A stretch of 64,000 nt of DNA from Meandrina meandrites. Lineage: Eukaryota > Cnidaria > Anthozoa > Scleractinia > Meandrinidae. The position numbers and the translations under genes are program-made. Numbering within the stretch: the stretch's first letter is position 1; every line of letters begins with the position of its first letter. The notes under the pieces are model-generated. The model did not search any database. It was given only the letters and a program-made list of their open reading frames with translations, and was not told where the DNA came from. The stretch spans positions 25,966,437-26,030,436 of the forward strand of contig OY855905.1 of the NCBI GenBank assembly GCA_963693305.1, in the 5' to 3' direction. Positions 35,200 through 46,257 of this stretch are shown piece after piece.

Positions 35200-35397
35200 A
35201 TACATGACAAGGTTAAAACAATTACCTTATTATCTTTAATTTAAGGACAGACCAATGAAGAAATAAACCAATCCCAGTTGAAGGCTTATGATGGAATGTG
35301 GTGACCACATGATGCACAGACTGACAGCCAAATGCATTGCGGATGACACACAAGAGTTAAAAGTAATGGTAAGGCTAATGCAAAAGCCATTAGGTCA

Positions 35398-35440
35398 CTA
35401 GCCTGTAAGCAGGCTCTCTTTGGGGGCAATGCACGAGTGT
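35398..35440 (+). repeat. Short repeat AGCCTGTAAGCAGGCTCTC
   Basis: AGCCTGTAAGCAGGCTCTCT followed by TTGGGGGC. The reverse complement of a close relative (GGCCCCCAAAGAGAGCCTGC) lies at 41208-41236, so it is a dispersed element end with an internal small hairpin. Confidence 0.6.
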
Positions 35441-35782
35441 CAAAGCCGCGAATTACGGCAAGCGGAGTGAGCATGCGACAAAAACTGAGAACCTGCCCGA
35501 AAGCCATTGAATTTTGAATCCGGGCCCTCGAAATGTGACAACTTGTTGACAGTTCGCCAGACAAGAGAATGAGCAAAAGATAAACAAACTTCGTACGTGA
35601 GCATATGTTTTCGTATTTGCAAGTGCTGTTTCAATGTAAAATGAAAAAAGGAACTGATAGATCTGGTCCCATATCAACGGATAATTTACTCTAAGTGTCA
35701 AATCGTGATTGATGCCATGGAGAGGTAGAAGCAATTGTGTGAACAAATTGGTATACAATTTGTTACAAACAAATTATCTCCA

Positions 35783-36932
35783 TTTTACGACTGTTTTTGC
35801 GTATGCAAAACGGGAGTTTAGGGATGTGTGGGGAGTTAAAGCGGTGGATCCTTCCTTTGGTCGATCAGATGTAAACAAAAGGCCGTTGACAGATGGTTGG
35901 CAAACCTACATGTAACGCTACTCTCAGTTTGACGTTGCAGTTTATTAAGACCGATGACAGACCACTGTACTTTAGGCGCTAATGGTTTTGTTTGGATGGG
36001 TATGTGATGATAATTTGAAAATCGATTGTGAACCTATTCTATTTTTATTTTATTTTAAATCAGGTGTATGTTGTTTCTGCCCTATGGAAAAATCAACAGA
36101 ATTGTCGTAAGTTTGCATGTGACGGCCAAAGCGAAATTGAAAGCGAAGTTTGTGTAATCGCTAGCTGACAGAAGATTATCAGTGTCAAGCTATGCGCCAC
36201 AAAGGTCAACGCAGCTGATTTCAAAATAAATTTTATGCGACGTACACGCTGTACAGGGAAAAGAGTGTACACACGCTAGCACGAAAACACGCAAACTTGA
36301 ATTTGTCTGCTTGGAACTTGCTTCTTTTACTCCCAATGCAAATCAAAATGAAAAACAACGTAAATCCGTATAGATCTTTACAAGTGATGCACGTTCGTCA
36401 CTTGTTAAATAAAAGCGACAAGAAGGAACAATTACATCATGTGCTTCACAGCGATAACCTAAATCAATGCATTTCAAACACCTTTTATCGGCCCTCGGAG
36501 TTAAGAAGTACCCTTCCTGAGTTTTATAACCCACAACAGATAAATGTTCATCGCAAGCAAGCAAAATCATCAGCACAGGTCACAGCGGAGAACACTCGAG
36601 TTTCAACAACAAGATAAAATCTGGAGCGAGATTTATTCCTAGCAGAAGACTACCTATCACAAAAGCCAGAGGACCCTACCGCAAGTAAAGAAGCAACAAC
36701 AAAACTCATAGTATAAGCAACCAAAATAGCGGTCGCAGAAGACAGACAAAGTCATATTTTAAAAGCATATTAAAATAAAAGACGATGGCCTATGCACGGA
36801 TCGTTAAAAGTGATCATATGTTTTCAAACACGCATAGAAAAATACATGAAGAAAACAACTTGCCTCCATATTAAACAGATATACACGCAATCTCATTCCA
36901 CGTGCCATCCGGTTCACCACAAAATCAGACTT
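35783..36932 (+). repeat. Unidentified dispersed repeat, copy A (1.15 kb)
   Basis: Begins TTTTACGACTGTTTTTGCGT and ends near CACCACAAAATCAGACTT. The same sequence recurs at 53422-54741 and partly at 54742-55124. It lacks the 90-bp unit that is doubled in copy B. Reading frames differ between copies and show no recognised domain, so it is probably a non-autonomous element. Confidence 0.85.
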
Positions 36933-37952
36933 CATGGTTCAAAATTGCAATCATCAGTGTTAAACACATCACAACAACATCAATATACTTAGCCGTACAA
37001 ACGTTATCATTCAGCAAAGCCATGGCTAGTTTTATTTTTTGCTGAACTGTTGTCATTCATAGTTAGATGTAGCCTTGATTTTAGAGCCGTAAAAATGGCT
37101 TTTCATTAGAGAACAGTGGTAAAACGAAGAGCAAAATCACAACAGAGCCGTACACGGATTTGATACATGAAAATTCAAGTGACAACCGGAAATGAATTGA
37201 ATTGGTTGAAATGTTATCGTCCGCTTATCACGCTGTGCGGGGGTGAAAATCTGCGAAAAAAGCGTTTGTGTAGATCTTATCTTCTTTCGCGCGTATTATC
37301 GTCCTCCGTTCCACGCAGGAAAAGCCTAAAACTCAGGCTTATAACCAGAATTTTACAGTGAACTGTAAGCTGCTTGCTTGTGGTTAGCTTTTACTACGGA
37401 TTGCTTACGATTAGTTTTCACTCGTGATCTTGCTAACTTGTCAAAGAAGAATAGTGCCATAAACTGACACTAGTTCACCTGACAGTATATAATATGATAA
37501 AACAAGATGAAATTCAATTTGGAATGTGTGATTCCAAATAATGAAAATACTACCCACACAGATTACTATGGTGGCCCATCAGTGCCATAGTATTTTATGC
37601 TGTATTTTAACATTTTTTCTCTTTTTTTAATAATTTTTTCTTTTTTTTATTTATTTTTTTTTATTTTTCAATATTTGGTTTATTTTTTACTTTTTTATTG
37701 TTTTTTTTATAGCATTTACAAAAAAAAAAAAAAAAACAGCCATGGCCTAGCAGTGCCATAGCAAAAAAAAAAAAAAAAAAACAGCCATGGCCTAGCAGTG
37801 CCATAGCAAACAAAAAAAAACAAAAAAAAAAAACAGCCATGGCCCAGCAGTGCCATAGCAAAAAAAAAAAAAAAAACAGCCATGGCCTAGGAGTGCCATA
37901 GCCCATGATGCATTGAGAAGGAGTAGTCACCAGGCTCTTGGCCTCAAACAAC

Positions 37953-38400
37953 ATGGCGGCGTGGATAAGAAACGATACGTGGAAATGTGATGAAGAGCTT
38001 AAGCGGGATTTAGAAGGATACGTGAAGCAGGCACTGAAGAGGGATGAGGTTTTGGACTTTGTTTCCAAAAAATATCCTAATGTATGCTTGGAGTTTGCGT
38101 ACTCTTTGTTGCCGTTTGCATTATTTTGACATAAAGTACTGAAAGTACATCGACTATGAAATAGAGCTTGATGATTTGGAAGAATCTGTGCGCAAAGAAA
38201 TGAATGGTCCGGGAAATTTGTTTGGTTATCGTGCAATGACTAAAAAGATAAGAGAAATTCACGGTTAGAAAGTTCCAAGAAACCTGGTCTGGTCTACGCT
38301 ATGATGGAACATGTCGATCCCAGTGGCCTTCAGGAACGAGGAGGTATCGGGCAACCAAAGCGAGCCCCAAAGGGTGTTTTTACCTCAAAGGTAAACGTAG
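37953..38400 (+). pseudogene. Remnant of an integrase-associated transposon protein (N-terminal part)
   Basis: Starts MAAWIRNDTWKCDEELKRDL, then KKYP. After a frame break near 38083 it continues IDYEIELDDLEESVRKEMNG and YRAMTKKIREIHG, then a stop. A further frameshift (a duplicated CTGGT) precedes LVYAMMEHVDPSGLQERGG and KGVFTSK at a GT donor. This order resembles the region ahead of a retroviral-type integrase core in large cnidarian proteins (recalled from memory, not searched). The catalytic core itself is absent. At least two frame breaks and one stop make it non-functional. Confidence 0.6.
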
Positions 38401-38529
38401 ATTAAGCGTGTTTTAAGCCTTTTCAAACTAAACTTTTAGATAATTCTGTGCAAATTTAATGACGCATTGTTTGCACCGGCAGACGTGGCATAGAGGCCCT
38501 GCCGCACGAATAGCCACTGCGTTATATCA

Positions 38530-38702
38530 AGGTAATGCAAACGACAACAAAGAGTATGCAAACTCCAAGCATACATTGGATATTTTTTGGAAACAAAGTC
38601 CAAAACCTCATCCCTCTTCAGTGCCTGCTTCACGTATCCTTCTAAATCCCGCTTAAGCTCTTCATCACATTTCCACGTATCGTTTCTTATCCACGCCGCC
38701 AT
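38530..38702 (-). pseudogene. Inverted second copy of the same N-terminal segment
   Basis: On the minus strand the right arm repeats MAAWIRNDTWKC through VSKKYP, then runs AWSLHTLCCRLHYLDIT without the left arm's frame break and diverges near 38535 into unrelated sequence. The two arms therefore come from an inverted duplication of one transposon end. Confidence 0.7.
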
Positions 38703-39410
38703 GTTGTTTGAGGCCAAGAGCCTGGTGACTACTCCTTCTCAATGCATCATGGGCTATGGCACTCCTAGGCCATGGCTGTTTTTTTTTTTTTTTGCTATGG
38801 CACTGCTAGGCCATGGCTGTTTTTTTTTTTTTTTGTAAATGCTATAAAAAAAAACAAAAAAAACAATAAAAAAAGTAAAAAATAAACCAAATATTGAAAA
38901 ATAAAAAAATAAAAAAAAAAAAAAAAAATTATTAAAAAAAGAGAAAAAAATGTTAAAATACAGCATAAAATACTATGGCACTGATGGGCCACCATAGGAT
39001 TACCGAGGATCAAGGGTACTACACTCATTTCAAATTGCCAAAAAAATAAACGTCACGCAATGCATGCAGAAGCGATGACCTTTCACAAGGGGTCTTAATG
39101 ATTTTCGGAACATTTGTCAAAAAATTAAGGTAAATAAAAGTAGCTGACAACTTCTGTTCTGAGTGACTGCTCAACAAAAGTTGCGTTATCTTGGCGTGAC
39201 ATCCGATATATGATATACAATGCAAGGTCAAACGCTGTCTTGAAATTGCTTACACCTTTTGTTTTAAAAGAATGGTAAGATTTCTGTTTACTAAATCTTA
39301 TAGACTGCATCAAATATAATTTGTCTCTTTCGTTTATACTTTAAATTTAGTCCTTTCTAACTGCCCAGAAGTATTTTGCTTTGAGTTCTACGCGACGATT
39401 TCTTGTTGAG

Positions 39411-40353
39411 AAATAAAATGCAAACAGCGGCAACAAACATAACACATGAACTATGCATGGTTTGAAAAATAATATAAAATTTACTTGACGTTTCGCATGC
39501 TACACTGCACTACACTGCTTCTAAATGGCTACCCAAAGCATAATTTCCTACAATATGAATGATGTTTTAAACAAGCATAGGAATGTTCAGACCTTCCGAA
39601 ACTGTAACCACGGTTCCCAAGAGAGATGTAATCCTTGTGCTGCCTTATTTAGGTTTCCAAAGCGATGTTTTAAACGCCGTCTGAATAAATCTTGTGTTAA
39701 TAAATTTTATGGTTAAATTGTCAATCTTAGGTCGATTTTTCAGAACACTTGCCAGAGTAAGTTCTTTTTTCCTTATAGAGATCGTTTGAATTGCTCGCAA
39801 AAATCTAAGGTCGTATACAGAGCAAGTTGCTGGGATTGTGATGCTTTCTATACCGGCAAAACAAAGCGATGATTGCATGACAGAAAGGTCGAGCATTTTA
39901 AAGCCCTTACACAAGTGGGTCATGCCTCCGCTGTTGCTGATCACATAATCTCCACCGGCCACAACATCAAATGGGACCATTTCGAGGTCTTAGCCAGTGG
40001 ATGTTGTGATTTACATTGTAAAATAAAAGAAACACTGTTTATACGGGACTTAAAACCCACCCTTAATGACAATGTTGGCAGTGAAAAGCTGTCAGTGGCT
40101 TTATTAGCTCTCACCTTTTGTTTTCATTACTGTTTAATTAGTTACCAGTACCTCGCTTTGTATTTTTAGGATTTAAATCTTTCGTTTTTTGTAACTGTCA
40201 CTTCTGAAGATGCGTGCTGTAGCATGCGAAACGTCAAGTAAATTTTAGATTATTTTTCAAGTTACCATGCGTAGTTCATGTGTTATGTTTGTTGCCGCTG
40301 TTTGCATTTTATTTCTCGTTAAATTGAAATGGCCAAAGAACAAGAGTGTTTAT
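39411..40353 (+). mobile_element. Truncated Penelope-like element with 14-bp target duplication
   Basis: Flanked by an exact direct repeat GATTTCTTGTTGAG (39397-39410 and 40354-40367). It has inverted terminal repeats of about 95-105 bases (39411-39503 and about 40216-40317; AAATAAAATGCAAACAGCGG against its complement). The interior encodes the C-terminal GIY-YIG-type segment of a Penelope-like element. The reverse transcriptase is missing, so the copy cannot move itself. Confidence 0.85.
39719..40111 (+). pseudogene. GIY-YIG endonuclease-like C-terminus of Penelope-like element, one stop
   Basis: One frame reads SKVVYRASCWDCDAFYTGKT (VVY and YTG in the positions of GIY and YIG), then KR, a TGA at 39870-39872, then LHDRKVEHFKALTQ, SAVADHIISTGHNIKWDHFE and KIKETLFIRDLKPTLNDNVG. 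In Penelope-like elements this domain is the endonuclease joined to the reverse transcriptase. The premature stop makes the piece a pseudogene. Confidence 0.8.
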
Positions 40354-40989
40354 GATTTCTTGTTGAGTTGACTTGATTTCTTTTCCCAGTCCTATTCGGT
40401 TCGGTTGATCGCAACAGACTACAGATCCTGTCCACTTGCACAAAGACATTAAGCGATGACGTCATCGCTAAAAAAAACAGTCATGGGCTCATAGGGCCCT
40501 TTGATTCCAGCCGAGAGCGTAATCCATGTGTCTGAAAAATCAGGAGTTTGTGCAGAGTTTTCTAATGAAATTAAAAGGACGACGAATGACGATGCAGAGG
40601 TTGGGAACGGCAGCTCTTCTACTAGGAGCGAGTGCCAGCTTCACTGACAGTGGTTTCAACTCTCACCAGCAGTCCTTCAAACACTGCCACCAACCGATGT
40701 AACAGTAAACAAAACTGTGAAAGCATCTCTTCCTTCCAGGAGACAAATGCCTGTTCCTGTTCTCGTTTTAGTCTTAGTAGATGGTTTGATTCGATCGAAA
40801 GTTTGCAAAATGCTTCTGAACAAAACGCATGTTTGAATTCACGGATGCATTTATTCCCGGGATTAATTGATTTGCATTCGATATCAATGCTGGTTTATCT
40901 CATATTAATTGAGCCTGTCAGTTTTGACCAATCAAAATGCTGCGTTCATGGATGAACGCGCTGTATTCAAAATACAATGGCTTTCCTGT

Positions 40990-41240
40990 GCAGGCTCTCA
41001 TTTCTCGTTGCTCGCAGGCTTGCTTTAATTTGCTCGCCCACTTAGTGGCTTGCTATTCGGGGCAACCCTAAAACCCGGAATCCGGAATCCGGCATCTGGA
41101 AAACAAAATGGGAAAGACCAAAGAAAGCAAGTTCTTTAAATCTGAAATATAACGTGTTTTAGGGTTGCCCTGCTATTCGCTGCTGCTCACGCACTACCAA
41201 ACTTGTGGCCCCCAAAGAGAGCCTGCTCGCAGGCTATTAG
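40990..41240. repeat. Dispersed repeat ending AGAGAGCCTGCTCGCAGGCT
   Basis: Begins near GCAGGCTCTCATTTCTC and ends AAAGAGAGCCTGCTCGCAGG, with inverted GCAGGCTCTC/GAGAGCCTGC ends and internal copies of GCTCGCAGGCTTGC. A related end occurs at 35398. No coding capacity. Confidence 0.55.
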
Positions 41241-41249
41241 GTCACTACC

Positions 41250-41408
41250 AAATGCAAGTTACATGTACAATGTAATAAACGTGATTGAACTATTGAACTT
41301 AAACTATTTATGGTATCTTAAAGGGACTGCAACTTACATGAACATGTAATATAAAATGTGATTAAACTTGTAACTGAAACTTTTTATGTTTTCTTAAAGG
41401 ACCTGTGT
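41250..41408. repeat. Imperfect tandem duplication, about 75-bp unit
   Basis: CAAGTTACATGTACAATGTA through TCTTAAAGGGACTG is followed by a diverged copy CAACTTACATGAACATGTAA through TCTTAAAGGACCTG. Each copy ends in a pyrimidine-AAAG that could serve as a 3' splice site. Confidence 0.6.
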
Positions 41409-41861
41409 ATTTCTGACAAGAAGGAGGACAGACACATCCACACCAGAACAAAAACATGGATACCAGACTTTTGATAGACCTGGTGAGTTATTTTACATCT
41501 TTCATGTTGCCATGATATTTTTATTAGTAGAGTGGAACCTCCTGAAATATGACCACTTGCAATGTCAAACCTGTGTGTTTGCTCATGCTCATGGGAAGTG
41601 ATTCTGTTTTTTTTTATTTTTGTTAGCTTATGCAGTGATTGGTAGAAAATTGTCGGGTAGTCCTGGACCAGGTTGTTTATCCCTTACTACTGTTGTAAGA
41701 GCATTCAATAGGCAAAAGCAAAATTCATTCATGTTTTTATGCAAAGTATTCCAAGGGCAGAGCCCATGTACAAAATACATAATTGTGAAAATGTTGTTTT
41801 AATTTGTAGGCATCTTGACAGAGGGCATTTGAATCATGACCTGGGGATGGGAGCCAAGTAT

Positions 41862-42062
41862 CATGGACCAGGGACAGTCCAGGATTGTGGACTGAAGATG
41901 CTGGACTCAGGACAGTGGACCCAGGATAGTGGACCCAGGACAGTGGACTCAGGACAGTGAACCCAGGACAGTGGACTCAGGACAGCAGATCCAGGACAGT
42001 GGACTCAGGACAGTGGACCCAGGACAGTGGACTCAGGATAGTGGACGGAAGAGCGGGACAGC
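41862..42062. repeat. 14-bp minisatellite CAGGACAGTGGACY
   Basis: About a dozen copies of CAGGACAGTGGACC or CAGGACAGTGGACT in a row with few substitutions. The unit is not a multiple of three, so any reading frame through it shifts with each copy. I do not treat it as coding. Confidence 0.9.
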
Positions 42063-42484
42063 AGACCATAGACCACGGACAGAGCACTGACGATAGATAG
42101 TTAAATTAGAAAATTGTGTTACACAATATTGACCGATAAGAATGATTACTGACAAGTGATTACCATGAAACAACAAACTAGATTTTTCTGCTTTTTTTTT
42201 TCATTCCAAATAATTGGAAAAAATACAGCTCCGTGATTCTGATTTGTGCCAAATTGAATGAAAAATTCTTTGATTTATCATGGTAAACATTTGTTTTTCA
42301 ATGTGAACCTGTTTATTACCTAGTTACATGTAAACTCAAAATGATACAGATTTCATTAACTACTGCAAATGACATCAAATTAAATCCTATGTTTTATATA
42401 TCTTTTATTTTGACAAATAAGGGAATTACAGACTTTTGGGCAAAGAAATTTTAATTACAATCAGTCAATGAATGAATCAAATTA

Positions 42485-42563
42485 TCAATTAATCAATCAA
42501 TCAACCAACCAACCAACAATCGACCGATCGATCGATCGATCGATCGATCAATCAATCAATCAA
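42485..42563. repeat. (ATCA)n/(ATCG)n microsatellite
   Basis: CAATCAATCAATC, then CAACCAACC, then a run of GATC-phase repeats (CGATCGATCGATCGATCGAT), then CAATCAATCAATC again. Confidence 0.9.
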
Positions 42564-43386
42564 GCATTAATATACCCATTATAAGTACTAAGACAGCAAT
42601 TATTAGGGCTGTAAAATTCACAGGCTACAGTTTCAAATCTTTAACAGATAATAATCTTAGTTTCCATTTATTGCAAAACACTTCACACATTGAATTACTT
42701 TGAGGCACATGTAACTACTAATGAACATAGTATTATGCTGGCCAGTGGGGTGTGTGTGTTGGTGCCATTCATTTGCAAATAAGTGGCTTGCTTACAAATT
42801 CCTTTCTATCCTCATCTTTAGGCTTGATTTTTGTCACATGTTGTTCATAGGTGTCCATATTTTGAAACAAAATTTTATTCTTTCATGATCTTGTTTGCTA
42901 TTTATTTTAATGATCCTAGTCATTGGAATCATTTTGCCAATAAGTTGTCACCTACTTCAATTTAATTATTGAGTCCGCTAAAATTGATTTAAGATATTAC
43001 ATTTTTTAACATAAAGAGATTTTTGATATACACATTAAAAAGGCTCAGGAAGAATTTAATTATTGTCACAAATTTACATTCAAATTAATGACTGAAATTT
43101 TAATTTAACATTGGTTTGATCCAGAACTGAAACAATTGAACTGAAACACGGTATATTTTTCCATGTGTACAGACATTTTAGTGTGCACATGTACTAAAAA
43201 TTGAATTTTCTTTGAAGAAAAACTCTCAGGGAACTAAAATTAACTAAAATTTTCTTTACATTTAATGTGTGCGGGCATTCTGGTGTACGCATTTATCGCT
43301 CGATTTTTTTACTGTAATTGTTTCTTATCGAAGGCCATAAGATTTATTAGAAATCCAAAACTACAGAAACATGAGGAGAGGTTTAT

Positions 43387-43632
43387 GGTGCTGATACATG
43401 AAGGGACATGTTACAGGGACACGTGACAATGACATGTAACGGGGACAAAATTACAACATGTACACACACAGTAAAATGTAGCTGGGCCATGTTGCAGTGG
43501 CACGTGCCATCGTGTTGCTGCAACATGTTCCTGCTACATTTTTCCTATGTGTGTACATGCATGTCATGATTTTGTCTCTGATACATGTCACCCTGACATG
43601 TCTGTGCACATGTCTCTCCTTGTGTCAGCACC
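43387..43632. mobile_element. About 245-bp imperfect palindrome
   Basis: GGTGCTGATACATG at the left and TGTGTCAGCACC at the right. Inside, ACATGTACACACA pairs with TGTGTGTACATG, and GCCATGTTGCAG with CTGCAACATG. TTTA lies at or within one base of both ends, a possible target duplication. No coding capacity. Confidence 0.7.
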
Positions 43633-44407
43633 TTTAATCTTAACTGGCACCACTTATTTGCTCATGAAATCTCAGTTTGAAATTTCGTTCTCGCCCAAGG
43701 TTCCTATTGAGCAATTTAAAATAATTATGTAGTGTCATTTACATTGTTACAATCCTGATTTATTATCTGTATCAATTCAAAACTCAGTTAAATTACCTTG
43801 CTTTTGGCAAGCAGCTGCTCAATAGGAAACTTGTATCCAGAAATTTTTTCAATTATTTTATTTGGTAATTAGATACATTGTTGTTTCAATGTTCATCATG
43901 CTCTTAGCTTTTGTTTTATCTTTTTATACTTAAAAAAATAACTCTGACGGCCTGTTCAATTCTCACCAATAACAACTTTCTCGGGCAGGGCCATCATTCT
44001 TCAAGAAAATCAAGACTTTTTTTTCAAATTACATCAAAAGCATGATTGTACTTGAGACAACAACATTATTTTTTCACCTTTAAACAAAGAAGGCTTTCTA
44101 AGAACTAAGAACTCTCTGACTGAGAAATTTCAAATTCAACACCAGTCTCTAAGATTCACGAGCTCAATTTACTTATCAGTTCTGATACAAGTTAATTTTT
44201 CCTTACACAATTAATTTAAATTCTAAGTACCAGTTTCTGAACTTAGCCATTTTCTTGTTACATTTTTTGCCTACTTTGTTTAAAGGTGCCAGAACAAGCT
44301 CATTAGCGCAAAAGAAAGCAATTTGAACCTTTCCAAGTTAGTCTTGCATGTAAGCGTCCCAGTATCTAAATATGAAACTGGAGGGATATTTCTTTTTTCT
44401 TAGGGTT

Positions 44408-44566
44408 CAGGGGCGGACCTGGGGGGAGGGTGCAGGGGGTATGCCCCACCCCCCCCCCCCCCCCCTCGAGATGACTGGGTGGCTTTCTAATACAGCTGGT
44501 ATTCTGCAAAAAGAAAAAAACTATGTGCACCCCTCCTAAGAAAAATCCTGGATCCGCCTCTCGGGT
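44408..44566. mobile_element. Inverted-end repeat CAGGGGCGGA...TCCGCCTC with 17-C run
   Basis: Left end CAGGGGCGGACCTGG, right end CCTGGATCCGCCTCTCGG. A C-run of 17 lies at 44449-44465. The right half is the complement of the fragment at 19438. Non-coding. Confidence 0.6.
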
Positions 44567-45758
44567 TTCTCTCTAGGTATTTATCTTTCAGGTACACATC
44601 AATGGGTAATTGTTTTCTACTGAGAAACTCTTGTTTTGAAATCCTAACAAATGTTCTATAGATATTTTAATGCCTATTACTTTTGGCTTAAGTATTATTT
44701 ATGTTGGTTTACCATCGCAAAAACAGAACTAGTTTGAAATAAGTTAATCTAGGGGCAAACGTTTAGGGATGTTTCCTTTCTTACCATGCTAATGAGCTTG
44801 TTTATTTTTCCTGTGGATTTTGAATTTTCCACTGAACTTAGTATATTTTAGATTATTTTCAGGAACTGAGATGGCCCACACACATTACAGTTGTTCAGAT
44901 TTTCATCTAGCCGATCAATGCCCCTGCAGGGTTGTGGAAACTCTTGCTCGGAAGTGGGTGTTTCTGATGTTCCTCTGCAGTATTCCAACTGAGAAATCCT
45001 GGTGAGTTTATCTGTTCCGCTCATATTTGATGAAGGCACTTGGACACTTTGATGATTTGGTCGTTTGCTCTCAAGTGGAGAAGGCATAATGAGGGGAGGT
45101 GAGAGTTTGCTTTTCATGTCTTTTCGGTTATACTTAACTGCATCAGAATACCACACCTTTATTCCAATTGGCTTTCAAAGATGTTTGTTTTCAATCAATG
45201 TATCGCGAAATTTTCCGTTGTGGAGGATGTAAAACAGGAGTGCTTTAGTGCAGGTCATGGGCGGTACATTTCCTAGATGTTAGGGTTAGTTTAGAACCAA
45301 GAATGCCACTAATCTGGCTCGACTGGAATTTCACAAGCGACACTAGATTGAGCCGAGTCATCTGGGATTCTTCTGAAAAAGCTGATACCTGTTGAGGAAT
45401 TCTCTTTCTTAAATAATAAAACTTAAATTTCATTTTTGTTTTCTTAAAAAACACTCAAAAACAAATTAGCCATACAATAAAACTGAAAATTTTTTAAATT
45501 GTCAAACAAAACATTTCAATTATTTGAAATTCCAAACTTTTTTCTTTACAATTATTCTTATTTTCAGATTAACGTTAGTTGCGTTAATCTCAAGAAATTC
45601 TAAAGACGTGTCCCGCGCAGGCGTTACATGAGTTGTCACGCAACGCTTCTTCCTAGCAGTGTTGCGTGACGATCCAAGTAACGGCTGCGAGGGACGCTTC
45701 TTTCGTAAGGAATTTTGAAAACTAACCGTCATTGATTCAATATCACATAACGAAAATT

Positions 45759-46215
45759 TGGCCAATTGATTTCTTTGACTTCCAAATCTTAACTAAACCT
45801 CAAAAACTTTATTTGCAAACTTATATATTATTCGATTTTGATCTCTAAACCAATTGTTAATCTTGTCTTCCAAAATTTTAAATTAAAGCTAAAATCTTTA
45901 TTTTGTAATCATAATTTCCTAGGCCAATTGTATATCTTGTCTTCCAAAACTCTTAATCATACCTCAATAGCTTTATTTGCAACCAAACATATTATTCTAT
46001 TTCGATTTTATAGGCCAATTGTTTGCCTTGTCTTCCAAAACTTTTAATCACACCTCAATAACTATATTTTTCAACCAAAATATATTTCGAGTTTCATTTT
46101 GTAGGCCAATTTTCCATCTTGTCTTCCAAAACCTTTAAAATGTTATCTTAATTCGATTTCCTTTCATTTATAGGCCAATTGTTTATCTTATCTCCAAAAC
46201 AAATACTAAACCTAG
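45759..46215. repeat. Tandem array, about 70-92-bp units
   Basis: Six diverged units each begin near AGGCCAATTG and contain TCTTGTCTTCCAAAAC. Starts are at about 45759, 45848, 45920, 46012, 46103 and 46172. Each unit has a pyrimidine-rich run ending in AG just before GCCAATT. Confidence 0.75.
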
Positions 46216-46257
46216 CTTTTTCTTTATTTATTTTCTAATACTTGTTTAACTTCCTTG

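Larger units (their letters stand above)
37566..38997. mobile_element. Long inverted-repeat element with GATTA target duplication
   Basis: The ends are CTATGGTGGCCCATCAGTGC and its exact complement. The element is flanked by GATTA at 37561-37565 and 38998-39002. The arms are roughly 450-540 bases and contain tandem units of ACAGCCATGGCCTAGCAGTG plus A-runs: about four on the left and two on the right, which explains the unequal arms. Each arm carries the same coding start, reading inwards. The centre (about 38110-38435) is unique to one side. A 5-bp duplication is within the range made by retroviral-type integrases. Confidence 0.88.

Noticed and set aside
37661..38236. 191-codon minus-strand frame
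   Set aside because: It is antisense to the left arm of the inverted-repeat element; the phenylalanine runs come from the poly-A/T tracts.
41739..41960. DSGQWTQDSGP repeat frame as a secreted repeat protein
   Set aside because: The 14-bp unit is not a multiple of three, so the frame is not maintained. No signal peptide or splice context.
44848..45156. 103-codon minus-strand protein (PPLIMPSPLESKRPNHQSVQ)
   Set aside because: It lies on one arm of an inverted repeat whose partner arm reads in a different way; not conserved as protein between arms.
45759..46215. CRISPR-like array of about 30-base repeats with spacers
   Set aside because: The units diverge over their whole length and the spacing varies from 70 to 92; it is a decaying tandem repeat in eukaryotic DNA.
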